From JAJDTT01 sp965116695 (GTDB lineage: Bacteria; Acidobacteriota; UBA6911; RPQK01; JAJDTT01), in contig OZ220706.1 in assembly GCA_965116695.1 (NCBI GenBank), positions 1,240,001-1,304,000 of the forward strand: a DNA stretch of 64,000 nucleotides, given 5' to 3'. The notes beneath the pieces were generated by a model. That model was not told where the DNA came from. It saw only the letters and a program-made list of their open reading frames with translations, and searched no databases. A program made the translations under genes and the position numbers. The first letter of the stretch is position 1. Each line of letters begins with the position of its first letter. Positions 1 to 8,309 of this stretch are shown here, in pieces.

Positions 1-365
1 GGCTGCGCTATGCCGGCAAGTTCGCGCGAGGCGCCCGACACGCCATCCCCCGGGGCGATTGGCTCTTCGGGGCGCTGCTTGCCGTCTCTCCGGTGATCAA
101 CCCGTGGTATCTGCTCTGGTTGCTCCCATTCGCGGCCATCTTCCCGAGCGCCTGGGCCTGGACGGCGTCGTGCGCGGTCCTGCTCAGCTACGTGACCGGA
201 CTCCACCTCGGCGACTACACCCTGCAGGCGTACCAGCAGCCGGCCTGGATCCGTCTCCTGGAATTCGGATTGATCCTGGCGGCGTTGGCCTATGACCTGA
301 TCCGGCGCCGGCGCGCCGAAGGAGACCCCGCCCGCGACGTCCACGTGCCATGTACAAAAACCTGA
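1..365 (+). CDS. Membrane glycosyltransferase (GT87/DUF2029-like), C-terminal part
   Basis: Only the last 120 or so codons are in the window; the reading frame is open from base 3 and the start lies upstream. The visible part is strongly hydrophobic and contains SPVINPWYLLWLLPF, a motif typical of polyprenol-phosphate-dependent mannosyltransferase-like membrane enzymes (GT87/DUF2029 type). It ends in a basic cytoplasmic tail (YDLIRRRRAEG). The stop overlaps the start of the next glycosyltransferase gene by 16 bases, so the two are probably co-translated. The family call rests on the NPWYLLW segment and the membrane topology, so it is a family-level guess. Confidence 0.6.
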   Translation, partial: LRYAGKFARGARHAIPRGDWLFGALLAVSPVINPWYLLWLLPFAAIFPSAWAWTASCAVLLSYVTGLHLGDYTLQAYQQPAWIRLLEFGLILAALAYDLIRRRRAEGDPARDVHVPCTKT

Positions 366-1117
366 CCGTCGGCGCCGTGATTCCTGCGCACGACGAAGAA
401 GACAACATCGGACCCGTCGTCAGGGCGCTGCTGGACCTGCGCTCGGAGAGCGGACTCCCGGTGATCGACGACCTGGTGGTGTGCGACAACGCCTCCACCG
501 ACGAAACGGCGTTGCGAGCCAGGCAGGCCGGCGCCCGCGTGGCACGCGAACCGGTGCCCGGTTACGGAAGGGCCTGCCTGACGGCCCTGGCGACCCTGAA
601 AACGGTGGACGTCGTCCTGTTCGTCGACGGTGACCAGGCCTTCCACGTCCGCCAGTCCCTCGACCTTCTGGCGCCGATCGCAACCGGCGCCGACCTGGTC
701 ATCGGGTCCCGGGTCCTGGGACGCATGGAGCCCGGCGCCCTGTCGGTGCCCCAGATCGCCGGCAACCGGGTGGCGAGCCTGTTGATCCGGCTGTTGTGGA
801 GGGCGAAGGTCACCGATCTGGGTCCGTTCCGGGCCGTTCGAGCGGACGCCCTGCGAATCCTGGAGATGCGGGACACCGCCTACGGCTGGACCGTGGAGAT
901 GCAGGTCAAGGCGATCCAGACTAGAATGCGCATGGTCGAGATCCCGGTGGATACGCGCCGGCGGCGCTTCGGGAAATCGAAGGTCGGCGGGACCGTCAGA
1001 GGCGTCATCGGGGCCGGCGTCGGAATTCTCTACATGATCTTCGGCCTTTGGATTCGCGGTTGGACGCCCGATTCGACGGCGTCGTTCCCCCGCGGCAAGG
1101 AGAATAAACTCCCATGA
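350..1117 (+). CDS. Family 2 glycosyltransferase (DPM synthase / DPG synthase-like)
   Basis: 255-residue GT2 enzyme. The N-terminus VGAVIPAHDEEDNIGPVV is the nucleotide-binding strand of the GT-A fold. CDNASTDET and LFVDGDQAF (the DxD-like metal site) follow, then GSRVLGRMEPG and the GPFRAVR segment common in dolichol-phosphate mannose synthase relatives. A single hydrophobic stretch near the C-terminus (GVIGAGVGILYMIFGLWI) could hold it at the membrane. It probably transfers a sugar from a nucleotide donor to a lipid carrier or glycolipid. The start overlaps the upstream membrane glycosyltransferase, and the stop overlaps the next gene by four bases (ATGA), giving a three-gene operon. Substrate is unknown. 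Confidence 0.85.
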   Translation: MYKNLTVGAVIPAHDEEDNIGPVVRALLDLRSESGLPVIDDLVVCDNASTDETALRARQAGARVAREPVPGYGRACLTALATLKTVDVVLFVDGDQAFHVRQSLDLLAPIATGADLVIGSRVLGRMEPGALSVPQIAGNRVASLLIRLLWRAKVTDLGPFRAVRADALRILEMRDTAYGWTVEMQVKAIQTRMRMVEIPVDTRRRRFGKSKVGGTVRGVIGAGVGILYMIFGLWIRGWTPDSTASFPRGKENKLP

Positions 1118-1989
1118 GACGGATACGTCATCGGTACCCCATCGCCTCCAGGATGCTGCGCCGCCGGGTCGCCGCAGGCCTGATCGGCCTGATCCTGGTC
1201 ACGGGCGCCGCACCCGGCCAGAGCAAATTGAAGCCGCTTCCGTTCTGGGACGCGAGTGATGAATCCAATGCGTCCCGGATCGATCACAGTGCGTGGCAGG
1301 AGATCCTGGACACTTACCTGCGGTCCCACGACTCCGGCATCAATCGATTCGACTATGCCGCCTTGAAGGCCAATGCCGCGGACACCGCCAAACTGGCCCG
1401 ATACCTGTCCTACCTGCAGGAACTCGATCCCAGGACCTACTCGCGGCGGGAACAGAAGGCTTACTGGTTCAACTTCTACAATTCACTGACCGTCCAGGTG
1501 GTGGCCGACGCCTATCCCGTCGACTCGATCAAGAAGATCAGCAACAGCATGCTGGGAGGTCTGATCCCGGTCGGCCCGTGGGGCGACGTGCGGGCCAGGG
1601 TCCGCGGGCAGGACCTGACTCTGGACAACATCGAGCACGGCATCCTGAGGCCCATCTATCGCGATCCCCGGATCCACTACGGGGTGAATTGCGCCAGCCT
1701 GGGGTGCCCGAATCTGTTGGAGACGGCTTTCACCGCGGCCAATACCGAGACCCTGCTGGACGGCGCCGCCCGCGCCTATGTGAATCATTCCCGGGGCGTC
1801 GATTTCGTCGACGACGATTTCATCGTCATCTCCAGCATCTACACCTGGTTCTCGGAGGACTTCGGCGACACCGAGGAGAACGTGCTCAAACACCTGGCGC
1901 AGTACGCGGATGACGAGCTGGCGGACCGCCTGATGAACTTCGAGGGAGCCATCGAATACGAGTACGACTGGGATTTGAACCAGCCGTAG
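1114..1989 (+). CDS. DUF547 domain secreted protein
   Basis: 291 residues. A basic N-terminus and a hydrophobic segment (AAGLIGLILVTGAAPG) look like a signal peptide or anchor. The body carries the DUF547 hallmarks: AYWFNFYNSLTVQVV, then IHYGVNCASLGCPNL with its two cysteines, and a C-terminal YTWFSEDFG. DUF547 is widespread in bacteria and plants, and its biochemical role is not established. The start forms an ATGA overlap with the glycosyltransferase stop, so it is the last gene of that operon. It ends 137 bases before a convergent gene. Confidence 0.85.
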   Translation: MRRIRHRYPIASRMLRRRVAAGLIGLILVTGAAPGQSKLKPLPFWDASDESNASRIDHSAWQEILDTYLRSHDSGINRFDYAALKANAADTAKLARYLSYLQELDPRTYSRREQKAYWFNFYNSLTVQVVADAYPVDSIKKISNSMLGGLIPVGPWGDVRARVRGQDLTLDNIEHGILRPIYRDPRIHYGVNCASLGCPNLLETAFTAANTETLLDGAARAYVNHSRGVDFVDDDFIVISSIYTWFSEDFGDTEENVLKHLAQYADDELADRLMNFEGAIEYEYDWDLNQP

Positions 1990-2097
1990 CGGATGCGGGG
2001 AATGGTGAATTCAGCGCCAACCAGGGTACCCACAGGGGTGCCCCCACATGGCGTCGAAACGGGCGTCCGCCGGCGTGTAATCGGCCCCGGAGAGGGC

Positions 2098-2124
2098 ACC
2101 CGCAAGGGGTGCCCCTGCGCGGGT
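2098..2124. terminator. Hairpin between convergent genes (family B repeat)
   Basis: ACCCGC pairs with GCGGGT around an inner AGGGG/CCCCT stem. It lies between two convergent stop codons and could terminate transcription in both directions, although there is no long T tract. The inner AAGGGGTGCCCCT resembles the sequence at 58353-58364, and a partial copy lies at 2031-2047, so it is also a dispersed repeat. Confidence 0.45.
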
Positions 2125-2126
2125 TC

Positions 2127-2996
2127 TCAGAACACGAAGTTGAGGGAGACGCCGATGACGTTGGAGACGGCCGTATTCCGCCCGGCGATCACTCTGCCGT
2201 ACGACGCTCCGATGTTGGCCCGGTCCGAAACGGCGATGCTCACCGAAGGACCGACGACATGGAAGTCTTCCTGCAGTTCGGGGAACACCATGGGAGAGAA
2301 TCCCGGACCGCCGATTTCCAGACCCGAAGTGGAATCCTCCATCTGATAGTTGAACGCCAGTCCGAGCCGGCTTCCCACGACCACGCCGGCCGCCAGCCGG
2401 GCAAACAGGTTGGGCGGAATGTCGTGGTCGCCTGAGGTCCGGGTGCGGTAACCGAATTCTCCCGACAAGGCGAAGCCATTGTCGAGATACTTGCCGATCA
2501 GCGCCGATACCTCGAAGCCGTTGCCCCCGTCTCCCAGAGAATTGATGTAGCCGGTGTCGTAGCTTCCGGCCACGATGACCCCGGCGCGGAAGGCGATGGA
2601 TGGACCGTTGCTCACAATTTCATCCACGGCGCGCCAGACCACGCCGGCGTTGACGTCCGCAAGACCGCTGATGCTGTCCTGGGACGGGGGCAGGCCCGGC
2701 CCGGTGGCGTACGAGCTCTGGGCCCCGCCAATGCGGAAGTCCAGCGCCAAGGCGTCGGTCAGACCGTAAGTCCCCTCTACCCAGACGGTCTTCTGGGAGA
2801 GGTCGTGACCGCCTCCGGGGGTCGGACTCTTCGTAGTGCTGCGGTAGAACTCGGTGGCGTTCTGAGAAACGTAGGAAACCGTGAGGGAGCCTCCGCCGGG
2901 GGCGGGAAGCCAGGGAGAGCCACCGGCGAACGCGGGTGACCCGTTGATTGCGACGGCCGCAACGGCGGCCAGGATCAAGAGATGTTTTCGTTGCAT
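2127..2996 (-). CDS. Putative outer-membrane beta-barrel protein
   Basis: About 289 residues when started at the ATG at 2996, where an AAGGA lies 8 bases upstream; the ATG at 3002 would leave only two bases of spacing. The N-terminus QRKHLLILAAVAAVAINGSPAFA is a clear Sec signal peptide. The rest alternates short amphipathic strands with Gly/Ser-rich turns and ends in a terminal Phe (GVSLNFVF), the usual signature of outer-membrane barrels recognised by the Bam machinery. I recognise no specific transporter family. It follows the small secreted gene at 3056-3427 on the same strand with a 59-base gap, so the two may be co-expressed. Confidence 0.6.
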   Translation of the reverse strand: MQRKHLLILAAVAAVAINGSPAFAGGSPWLPAPGGGSLTVSYVSQNATEFYRSTTKSPTPGGGHDLSQKTVWVEGTYGLTDALALDFRIGGAQSSYATGPGLPPSQDSISGLADVNAGVVWRAVDEIVSNGPSIAFRAGVIVAGSYDTGYINSLGDGGNGFEVSALIGKYLDNGFALSGEFGYRTRTSGDHDIPPNLFARLAAGVVVGSRLGLAFNYQMEDSTSGLEIGGPGFSPMVFPELQEDFHVVGPSVSIAVSDRANIGASYGRVIAGRNTAVSNVIGVSLNFVF

Positions 2997-3055
2997 TGCC
3001 ATGTTCCTTGGTAAGGCTGGTCGATCGGAGTTGGCCGGCGTCGAGTCCGACACCG

Positions 3056-3427
3056 TCACAGCTTGTAACGGCGCGTCAGGAAGTAGTGAACGAGTTCCTG
3101 TTCGTCCACGCCGTCGTCACACGCGACGGCCTCGGCACCCGGACAGAGCACCTGGATGTTCTCATCGTCCGGCGTACCCGGCTTGTTCACAGAGTCGCGG
3201 GCCTCGAGGCTGTTCTTCAGGTTCTGTGCGCGGGCCCGATCGAGTTCCCCCTTCTGAAGCGGACAGGAGTCGCACACCAACTTCTTGTAGGTGAGGGCCT
3301 TGCCCTTGGTGTACGCGTCCCTGGGGTTGATGCCCCGGCCCGCCGCAATGGAGCCGGACGCGGACAACGACGCCGGCGCCAGCACGCCGATCATCGACAC
3401 GACCAGCACGCCGATCAATCTCTTCAT
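3056..3427 (-). CDS. Small secreted hypothetical protein with paired cysteines
   Basis: 123 residues starting at an ATG with a good GAGGAG Shine-Dalgarno seven bases upstream. A signal peptide (KRLIGVLVVSMIGVLAPASLSASG) is followed by a short basic and acidic domain with CDSC (VCDSCPL), then VLCPGAEAVAC. The paired cysteines could be disulphide-bonded or bind metal. There is no CxxCH, so it is not a cytochrome c. It lies just upstream of the beta-barrel gene on the same strand. Function is unknown. Confidence 0.6.
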   Translation of the reverse strand: MKRLIGVLVVSMIGVLAPASLSASGSIAAGRGINPRDAYTKGKALTYKKLVCDSCPLQKGELDRARAQNLKNSLEARDSVNKPGTPDDENIQVLCPGAEAVACDDGVDEQELVHYFLTRRYKL

Positions 3428-3660
3428 TTCAATTCTCCTCGGTAAAGCGTCCCGGTGAATGGGAACCGCGACTCGTCATCCAGATTCGGCCACGGTCAAC
3501 TTCGCATCGCGGCCGTCCCATCCGGCCGACACGAAATTAGTTTTTCGAATACTCAGAGTAAACGATTTTCGCTGCTGGTGCGTGAATTGTGTGAAAAACA
3601 GTCACACTCCACGGAATGGGGAACCGGCCATCGGCTACCGGCGCCATTCGCGGCTGATGG

Positions 3661-4353
3661 TTACGGTGTTTCCCCCAACTGCATGGCAAGGAGGCCGAAT
3701 TCGGGGATCTCTGCCGACTCTCTCAACTTGCGATGGAGGCAGTTCTCCTGCATGCGTTGGAACAACTCCCGCGAGAGGTGCCTCTTGTAGATCTTCATTT
3801 CCTTCCCGACTTCGCTCCGCAGGCTCCGCAGCCGTTTCCGGTCAATTCCATCCCGGAGCACCTCCGCGACCCGGACCCCGATGTGGTTCAGGTCCTGGTC
3901 GATCTGTCTCCCGTCGAGTTGCTCCCGGGCACCGACTTCCTGCCTCAGGGAGGACAACAGGCTCAAGGGTGCGCCGAAGTCTTCGGGACGCGCTCCGAGC
4001 GATGCCCTCAGCCGGTCCACGTGTTCGAGAATGCGGGCGCTGTCCACTCCCCTGCCCTGGAAGTCATCCGGTTCGCTCTCACCCTCGCCCGAGCCCACCA
4101 TGGCTCGTTGATGCTCCTCGAAAGCCTGGGCCACGGCCGGATGGCAGTAGGACAGACTCCTGGGCGAAGTCCGCCGCGACCGGGCGGTCTCGAAACTGCG
4201 GTCGATCCCTCGAATCACCACGTGTAGGGGAATTCCGCTTTCCTTCCACAATTCGATCAGGCACCAATCCAGAGGGGGAACCAGCAGGTGCTTCTGGCGC
4301 CTCCGGATGAAGTGTTCCTCGACTTCCGTGAAATAGTTGAAATAGTTATCCAA
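3661..4353 (-). CDS. Conserved hypothetical protein next to coaX
   Basis: 230 residues, soluble, charged and mostly helical in character, beginning MDNYFNYFTEVEEHFIRRR. The segment VPPLDWCLIELWKESGIPLHVVIRGIDR looks like a winged-helix or small DNA-binding-like fold, but I cannot assign a family with confidence. From memory, similar proteins sit beside pantothenate kinase genes in Acidobacteriota. The gene begins 69 bases downstream of the coaX stop on the same strand. No catalytic motif is visible. The 233 bases downstream, to the next gene start, contain nothing I can name. Confidence 0.6.
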   Translation of the reverse strand: MDNYFNYFTEVEEHFIRRRQKHLLVPPLDWCLIELWKESGIPLHVVIRGIDRSFETARSRRTSPRSLSYCHPAVAQAFEEHQRAMVGSGEGESEPDDFQGRGVDSARILEHVDRLRASLGARPEDFGAPLSLLSSLRQEVGAREQLDGRQIDQDLNHIGVRVAEVLRDGIDRKRLRSLRSEVGKEMKIYKRHLSRELFQRMQENCLHRKLRESAEIPEFGLLAMQLGETP

Positions 4354-4422
4354 GACAGCCCTGCCGAAGGTCCAGCGGCCGACGACGACGACGGCATTTC
4401 ACGGGGAACGGCTGATTTTTTC

Positions 4423-5196
4423 TCAACACCGCCGTCCCGACATGCGCTCGTGATAGATCCGGAGCCCGTACAAGGTCAGATTCTCCTCGATCAGGTCGAT
4501 CCCCTCCGAGGCGCCCGCGATGAGGGGAGCCAGCCCTCCGGTGGCCACGACTCGCGCCCTGCCCAGCTCCTCCTTCATCCGTTTCAGAATCCCTTCCACC
4601 AGTCCCACGTAGCCATGGTAGAGGCCCGACTGGATGCTGCCGCTGGTGGAGGTTCCCACGACCTGTACGGGACGGGCAATCTCGATCCGCGGGAGCTTGG
4701 CGGTCCGGGAGAAGAGTGCTTCGGCCGAGATTCCGATTCCGGCGGCGATGACCCCTCCCACGTACTCTCCCCGGGCCGAGATGGCGTCGAAGGTGGTGGC
4801 GGTCCCGAAGTCGACGGCGATAGCCGGGGCTCCGACCAGATCCAACGTGGCCAGGGCGTTGGCCACCCGATCGGCGCCCACGTCGGACTTGGGCTGGTAC
4901 CGGATGGGCAACAGCGATTGCCCCACGGGATCCACCATCAGGGGTTCGCGTCCGACGAAGCGGAGGGACAAGGCCTTGAAACAGTCGTTCAGCGGAGGGA
5001 CCACGCTGCAGACGGCGGCATCCTCCACCCGGTCCATCCGGACGCCCGCCATGCGAAAGAGATGGTCGCAGAGGGAGGCGTACTCGTCCACGGTCCGGTT
5101 CCTGCGCGTGGAGACCCGCCAGGAATGCTCCAGAGTCGCGCCTTGGAACAGCCCCAGGACGATGTTGGTGTTCCCGATGTCGATGACCAGCAGCAT
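4423..5196 (-). CDS. coaX: Type III pantothenate kinase
   Basis: 257 residues from the ATG at 5196, which gives the classic start MLLVIDIGNTNIVLGLF; the frame stays open further upstream but without conservation. Family signatures are the DIGNTN phosphate-binding loop, VGADRVANALA, DFGTATTFDAIS and GGVIAAGIGIS. The enzyme phosphorylates pantothenate with ATP, the first step of coenzyme A synthesis; type III enzymes need a monovalent cation and resist feedback by CoA. No clear Shine-Dalgarno precedes the start. It lies 47 bases downstream of purH on the same strand. Confidence 0.93.
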   Translation of the reverse strand: MLLVIDIGNTNIVLGLFQGATLEHSWRVSTRRNRTVDEYASLCDHLFRMAGVRMDRVEDAAVCSVVPPLNDCFKALSLRFVGREPLMVDPVGQSLLPIRYQPKSDVGADRVANALATLDLVGAPAIAVDFGTATTFDAISARGEYVGGVIAAGIGISAEALFSRTAKLPRIEIARPVQVVGTSTSGSIQSGLYHGYVGLVEGILKRMKEELGRARVVATGGLAPLIAGASEGIDLIEENLTLYGLRIYHERMSGRRC

Positions 5197-5243
5197 GGGG
5201 GTTTCGTGGTCCGGGCCGGGGCGGCCGAAGACGGCCACTGAGG

Positions 5244-6797
5244 TCAATGTCTGAAGTGGCGCATGCCGGTAAAGACCATCGCCATCCCGTGCTCGTCCGC
5301 CGCCTCGATCACTTCGGCGTCCCGGACCGATCCGCCGGGCTGGATCACCGCCGTGATCCCACTTTCGGCCGCTTGGTCCAAACCATCCCGGAAGGGAAAG
5401 AAGGCGTCGCTGGCCATGCTGGCGCCTGCGGTCGAGCGTTGGGCCTTCTGAGCGGCCAACCGAACCGAATCGACGCGGCTCATCTGACCCGCACCGATTC
5501 CCACGGTCTGGCCGCCCTCGGCGAATACGATGGCATTGGACTTCACGTGTTTGGCGACGGTCCAGGCGAAGAGCAGATCCTGTAGCTCGCCCGGCTCGGG
5601 GGATCTTTGGGTCACCACCTTCAGATCTTCGGCCTTCGCCAGGGACAGATCCGCATCCTGAAGCAGGCAAGCCCCCGAAATCATCTTGAGGTCGTATCCC
5701 GTCGACGATTCCGCGGCCGGTTGCGGTTCGAGCCGCATCACCCGGAGATTCTTCTTCCTGGCGAAGATCTCCAAAGCTCCGTCAGAGTAGGCCGGCGCGA
5801 TGATGGCTTCCACGAACAGGGTCCGGGTGGCCTCCGCCGCAGCCGCGTCCACGGGCCGGTTGAAGGCCAGGATGGAACCGAAAGCCGAAACCGGATCGCA
5901 CTCCAACGCCTTGAGATAGGCTTCCCGGGGATCGGCTCCCAGCGCGGCGCCGCACGGATTGTTGTGTTTGATGATCATGCAACCGGTTTCCTCGAACTCG
6001 GAAACCAGGCCCCAAGCCGCGTCCAGATCCAGGTAGTTGTTGAACGAGAGCTTCTTCCCCTGGAGCTGGACCGCCCGCGCCAGTCCCTGCGGCGGGCCGG
6101 CCGATGGCCGGTAGATGGCAGCCCGCTGATGCGGATTCTCGCCGTAGCGCAAGAGGTCCTGACGGTCCAGGGAGAGGGTCACGGTTGCCGGAACCTCAGC
6201 CTCGGGTCCGCTCTGCTCCTCCAGGTACCGGGAGATGGCCGTGTCGTAATTTGCCGTATGCCGGAAAGCCTTCCGGGCCAGCGCCAGGCGGGTGGACTTT
6301 CGCGTTTCTCCTTCATTCTCAGCCAGTTCGGTAAGCAGGGACGTATAGTCGGAGGGGTCCACCACAACGGTGACGTGGGCCCAGTTCTTGGCCGCCGCGC
6401 GGACCATGCAGGGCCCGCCGATGTCGATCTGTTCGATGGCGTCCTCCAGGGTCACCCCTTCGCGGCTCACCGTCTCGACGAAGGGGTAGAGGTTCACCAC
6501 CACCATTCCCAAGGGCTGGATCGCATGCCGGGTCAGCACTTCGCGATGGCTGGCCAAGTCGTGACGGGCCAGGATGCCGGCGTGGATCCGGGGGTGAAGC
6601 GTCTTGACCCGGCCGTCCAGGATTTCGGGAAACCCCGTGTAGTCGGACACCGGAGTCACCTTGACGCCCGCATCCTGCAGGGCCCGGGCCGTGCCCCCGG
6701 TAGACAGGCAGCGGATTCCCAGATCGCCGAGTCCCCGGGCCAAGTCCGCCAGACCATCCTTGTTCGAAACACTGATGAGAGCCCATTCGATCTTCAT
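5244..6797 (-). CDS. purH: Bifunctional AICAR transformylase / IMP cyclohydrolase
   Basis: 517 residues, the normal length of PurH. The start at 6797 (MKIEWALISVSNKDG) has a GGGAG six bases upstream and matches the family N-terminus; the open frame to 6848 is not conserved. The N-terminal IMP cyclohydrolase domain shows SVSNKDG, CLSTGGTARAL and LHPRIHAGIL. The C-terminal transformylase domain shows RYGENPHQRAAIY, IKHNNPCGAA and DAFFPFRDGLD. It catalyses the last two steps of de novo IMP synthesis. It is transcribed divergently from selA and is followed by coaX. Confidence 0.96.
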   Translation of the reverse strand: MKIEWALISVSNKDGLADLARGLGDLGIRCLSTGGTARALQDAGVKVTPVSDYTGFPEILDGRVKTLHPRIHAGILARHDLASHREVLTRHAIQPLGMVVVNLYPFVETVSREGVTLEDAIEQIDIGGPCMVRAAAKNWAHVTVVVDPSDYTSLLTELAENEGETRKSTRLALARKAFRHTANYDTAISRYLEEQSGPEAEVPATVTLSLDRQDLLRYGENPHQRAAIYRPSAGPPQGLARAVQLQGKKLSFNNYLDLDAAWGLVSEFEETGCMIIKHNNPCGAALGADPREAYLKALECDPVSAFGSILAFNRPVDAAAAEATRTLFVEAIIAPAYSDGALEIFARKKNLRVMRLEPQPAAESSTGYDLKMISGACLLQDADLSLAKAEDLKVVTQRSPEPGELQDLLFAWTVAKHVKSNAIVFAEGGQTVGIGAGQMSRVDSVRLAAQKAQRSTAGASMASDAFFPFRDGLDQAAESGITAVIQPGGSVRDAEVIEAADEHGMAMVFTGMRHFRH

Positions 6798-6872
6798 CGC
6801 ATCTCCCTGGTCAAGACGCATGTTAACAGTCCACGGTGATAGGGGCATTCCTGTCTTCCCGGCAATTTCCGA

Positions 6873-6901
6873 TTACCAATTCAATCGTCCTGATTCATAA
6901 T
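6873..6901 (+). promoter_or_regulatory. Candidate sigma70 promoter for selA
   Basis: TTACCA (6873-6878) and CATAAT (6896-6901) are separated by 17 bases, an acceptable -35/-10 pair. A transcript starting about seven bases after the -10 box would begin at or next to the GTG at 6908, implying a leaderless mRNA. This is an inference from sequence only. Confidence 0.35.
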
Positions 6902-6907
6902 GGCGGC

Positions 6908-8308
6908 GTGCCCACCGCCAACCAGACCCTGCGCCGGATCCCCTCCGTGAACCAGATCCTTTGCCGGTCGGGCGCGGAATCTCTCCTGAAGATGTACCCG
7001 CGGCGCCTGGTCGTCGAGGAGGTCCGGCAAGCTCTGGACCGGCTCCGGGACTCGATTCGCCGGAGCGACGACCCGGGCCGTGCGCTGGAGTCGGGACTGG
7101 CGGACCTGTTGCCGAACTTGAGGAGGTCGCTCCGGAACCGCCTTCGCCCGTCGCTTCGTCCCGTCATCAACGCCACCGGAATCATTCTGCACACCAACCT
7201 GGGCCGCGCCCCTTTGAACGAGGAAACCTCCGAAGGCATGAAGAGTCTCTCCCAGGGGTACTCCAACCTGGAGTTCGACCTGGACCAGGGCAAGCGGGGG
7301 CGCCGGGACCGGAATCTGGAGGACCAATTCCGGAGGCTGCTTCCCTGCGAAGCGGGTACCGCGGTGAACAACAACGCGGCCGCCCTCTTCCTGGTCCTCA
7401 GCGCGCTGGCCAGGGGCAGGAAGGTCCTGGTCTCCCGGGGCGAGCTCGTGGAAATCGGCGGATCGTTCCGGGTGCCGTCCATCCTGGAACAGAGCGGAGC
7501 CTCTTTGAAGGAGTTGGGAACCACCAACCGGACCCGGATCGAGGACTATCGGGCCGCCCTGGACGGAGACACGGCTCTCATTCTCAGAGTCCACCCCAGC
7601 AACTTCCGGGTGGTGGGATTTGCCCGGCGCCCAGCCCTCTCCGAGCTCGTCGCCTTGTCCCGGGAGGCCGGAATTCCCTTGCTCAAGGACGCCGGCAGCG
7701 GCTACCTCTTCCGGACCTCCCACGCTTGTCTGAAGACGGAGCCCGCGGTCGAAGAGATCTTGAAGGCGGGTGTGGACCTGGTCTGCTTCAGCGGCGACAA
7801 GCTGCTGGGAGGCCCTCAGGCCGGCATCGTGCTGGGAAAGCGCCCGCTGATCGAGGCGGTCCGCAAGAATCCGCTGGCCCGGATCTGCCGGCTGGACAAA
7901 GCCACCTACGCCGGACTCCAACGGACGCTATCTTTCTATGAACAGGGCACTTACCTGGAGACGCTCCCGGTCTACCGGATGCTCGGGGCCTCCAGGGCCT
8001 CTCTGGAAATCCGGGCCCGCCGGATCCGCAGGGGGTTGGACCCGGGAGCATACCGGAGCCGGATCCTGGACGGCTTCTCCCTGACCGGCGGCGGATCGGC
8101 CCCGGAGGAAACCATTTCCACCACCTTGCTGGCGCTCCGCTCCACGGCCGGCTCCTGCGACGGGCTGAGCCGGCGGCTCCGCCGCGGGTCCCAACCCGTC
8201 GTGGCCCGAATCGAAGACGATTGGGTGGTCCTGGATCTGCGGACGGTGTTGCCGGAAGAAGACGAGGCTCTGGTGCGATCCCTGTCCCAGGCGGCTTCGG
8301 GAGACTGA
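6908..8308 (+). CDS. selA: L-seryl-tRNA(Sec) selenium transferase
   Basis: 466 residues from the GTG at 6908. This start is chosen because PTANQTLRRIPSVNQIL matches the family N-terminus, whereas extension to the ATG at 6836 adds non-conserved sequence reaching toward purH. Hallmarks are PVINATGIILHTNLGRAPL, the TAVNNNAAAL segment, and the PLP-binding lysine in CFSGDKLLGGPQAG. The enzyme converts Ser-tRNA(Sec) to Sec-tRNA(Sec) using selenophosphate. No selB, selC or selD is visible nearby, and I found no convincing selenoprotein gene in the window. No Shine-Dalgarno is evident. The next gene starts one base after its stop. Confidence 0.93.
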   Translation: MPTANQTLRRIPSVNQILCRSGAESLLKMYPRRLVVEEVRQALDRLRDSIRRSDDPGRALESGLADLLPNLRRSLRNRLRPSLRPVINATGIILHTNLGRAPLNEETSEGMKSLSQGYSNLEFDLDQGKRGRRDRNLEDQFRRLLPCEAGTAVNNNAAALFLVLSALARGRKVLVSRGELVEIGGSFRVPSILEQSGASLKELGTTNRTRIEDYRAALDGDTALILRVHPSNFRVVGFARRPALSELVALSREAGIPLLKDAGSGYLFRTSHACLKTEPAVEEILKAGVDLVCFSGDKLLGGPQAGIVLGKRPLIEAVRKNPLARICRLDKATYAGLQRTLSFYEQGTYLETLPVYRMLGASRASLEIRARRIRRGLDPGAYRSRILDGFSLTGGGSAPEETISTTLLALRSTAGSCDGLSRRLRRGSQPVVARIEDDWVVLDLRTVLPEEDEALVRSLSQAASGD

Positions 8309-8309
8309 C

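Noticed and set aside
3056..3427. A cytochrome c call for the small Cys protein
   Set aside because: It has CDSC but no CxxCH.
6836..6907. Extended N-terminus of SelA
   Set aside because: The extra residues are not family-like and the conserved start begins at 6908.
6908..8308. selA as a different PLP enzyme of the SelA-like group
   Set aside because: The N-terminal RRIPSVNQIL, ILHTNLGRAPL and GDKLLGGPQAG match true SelA.
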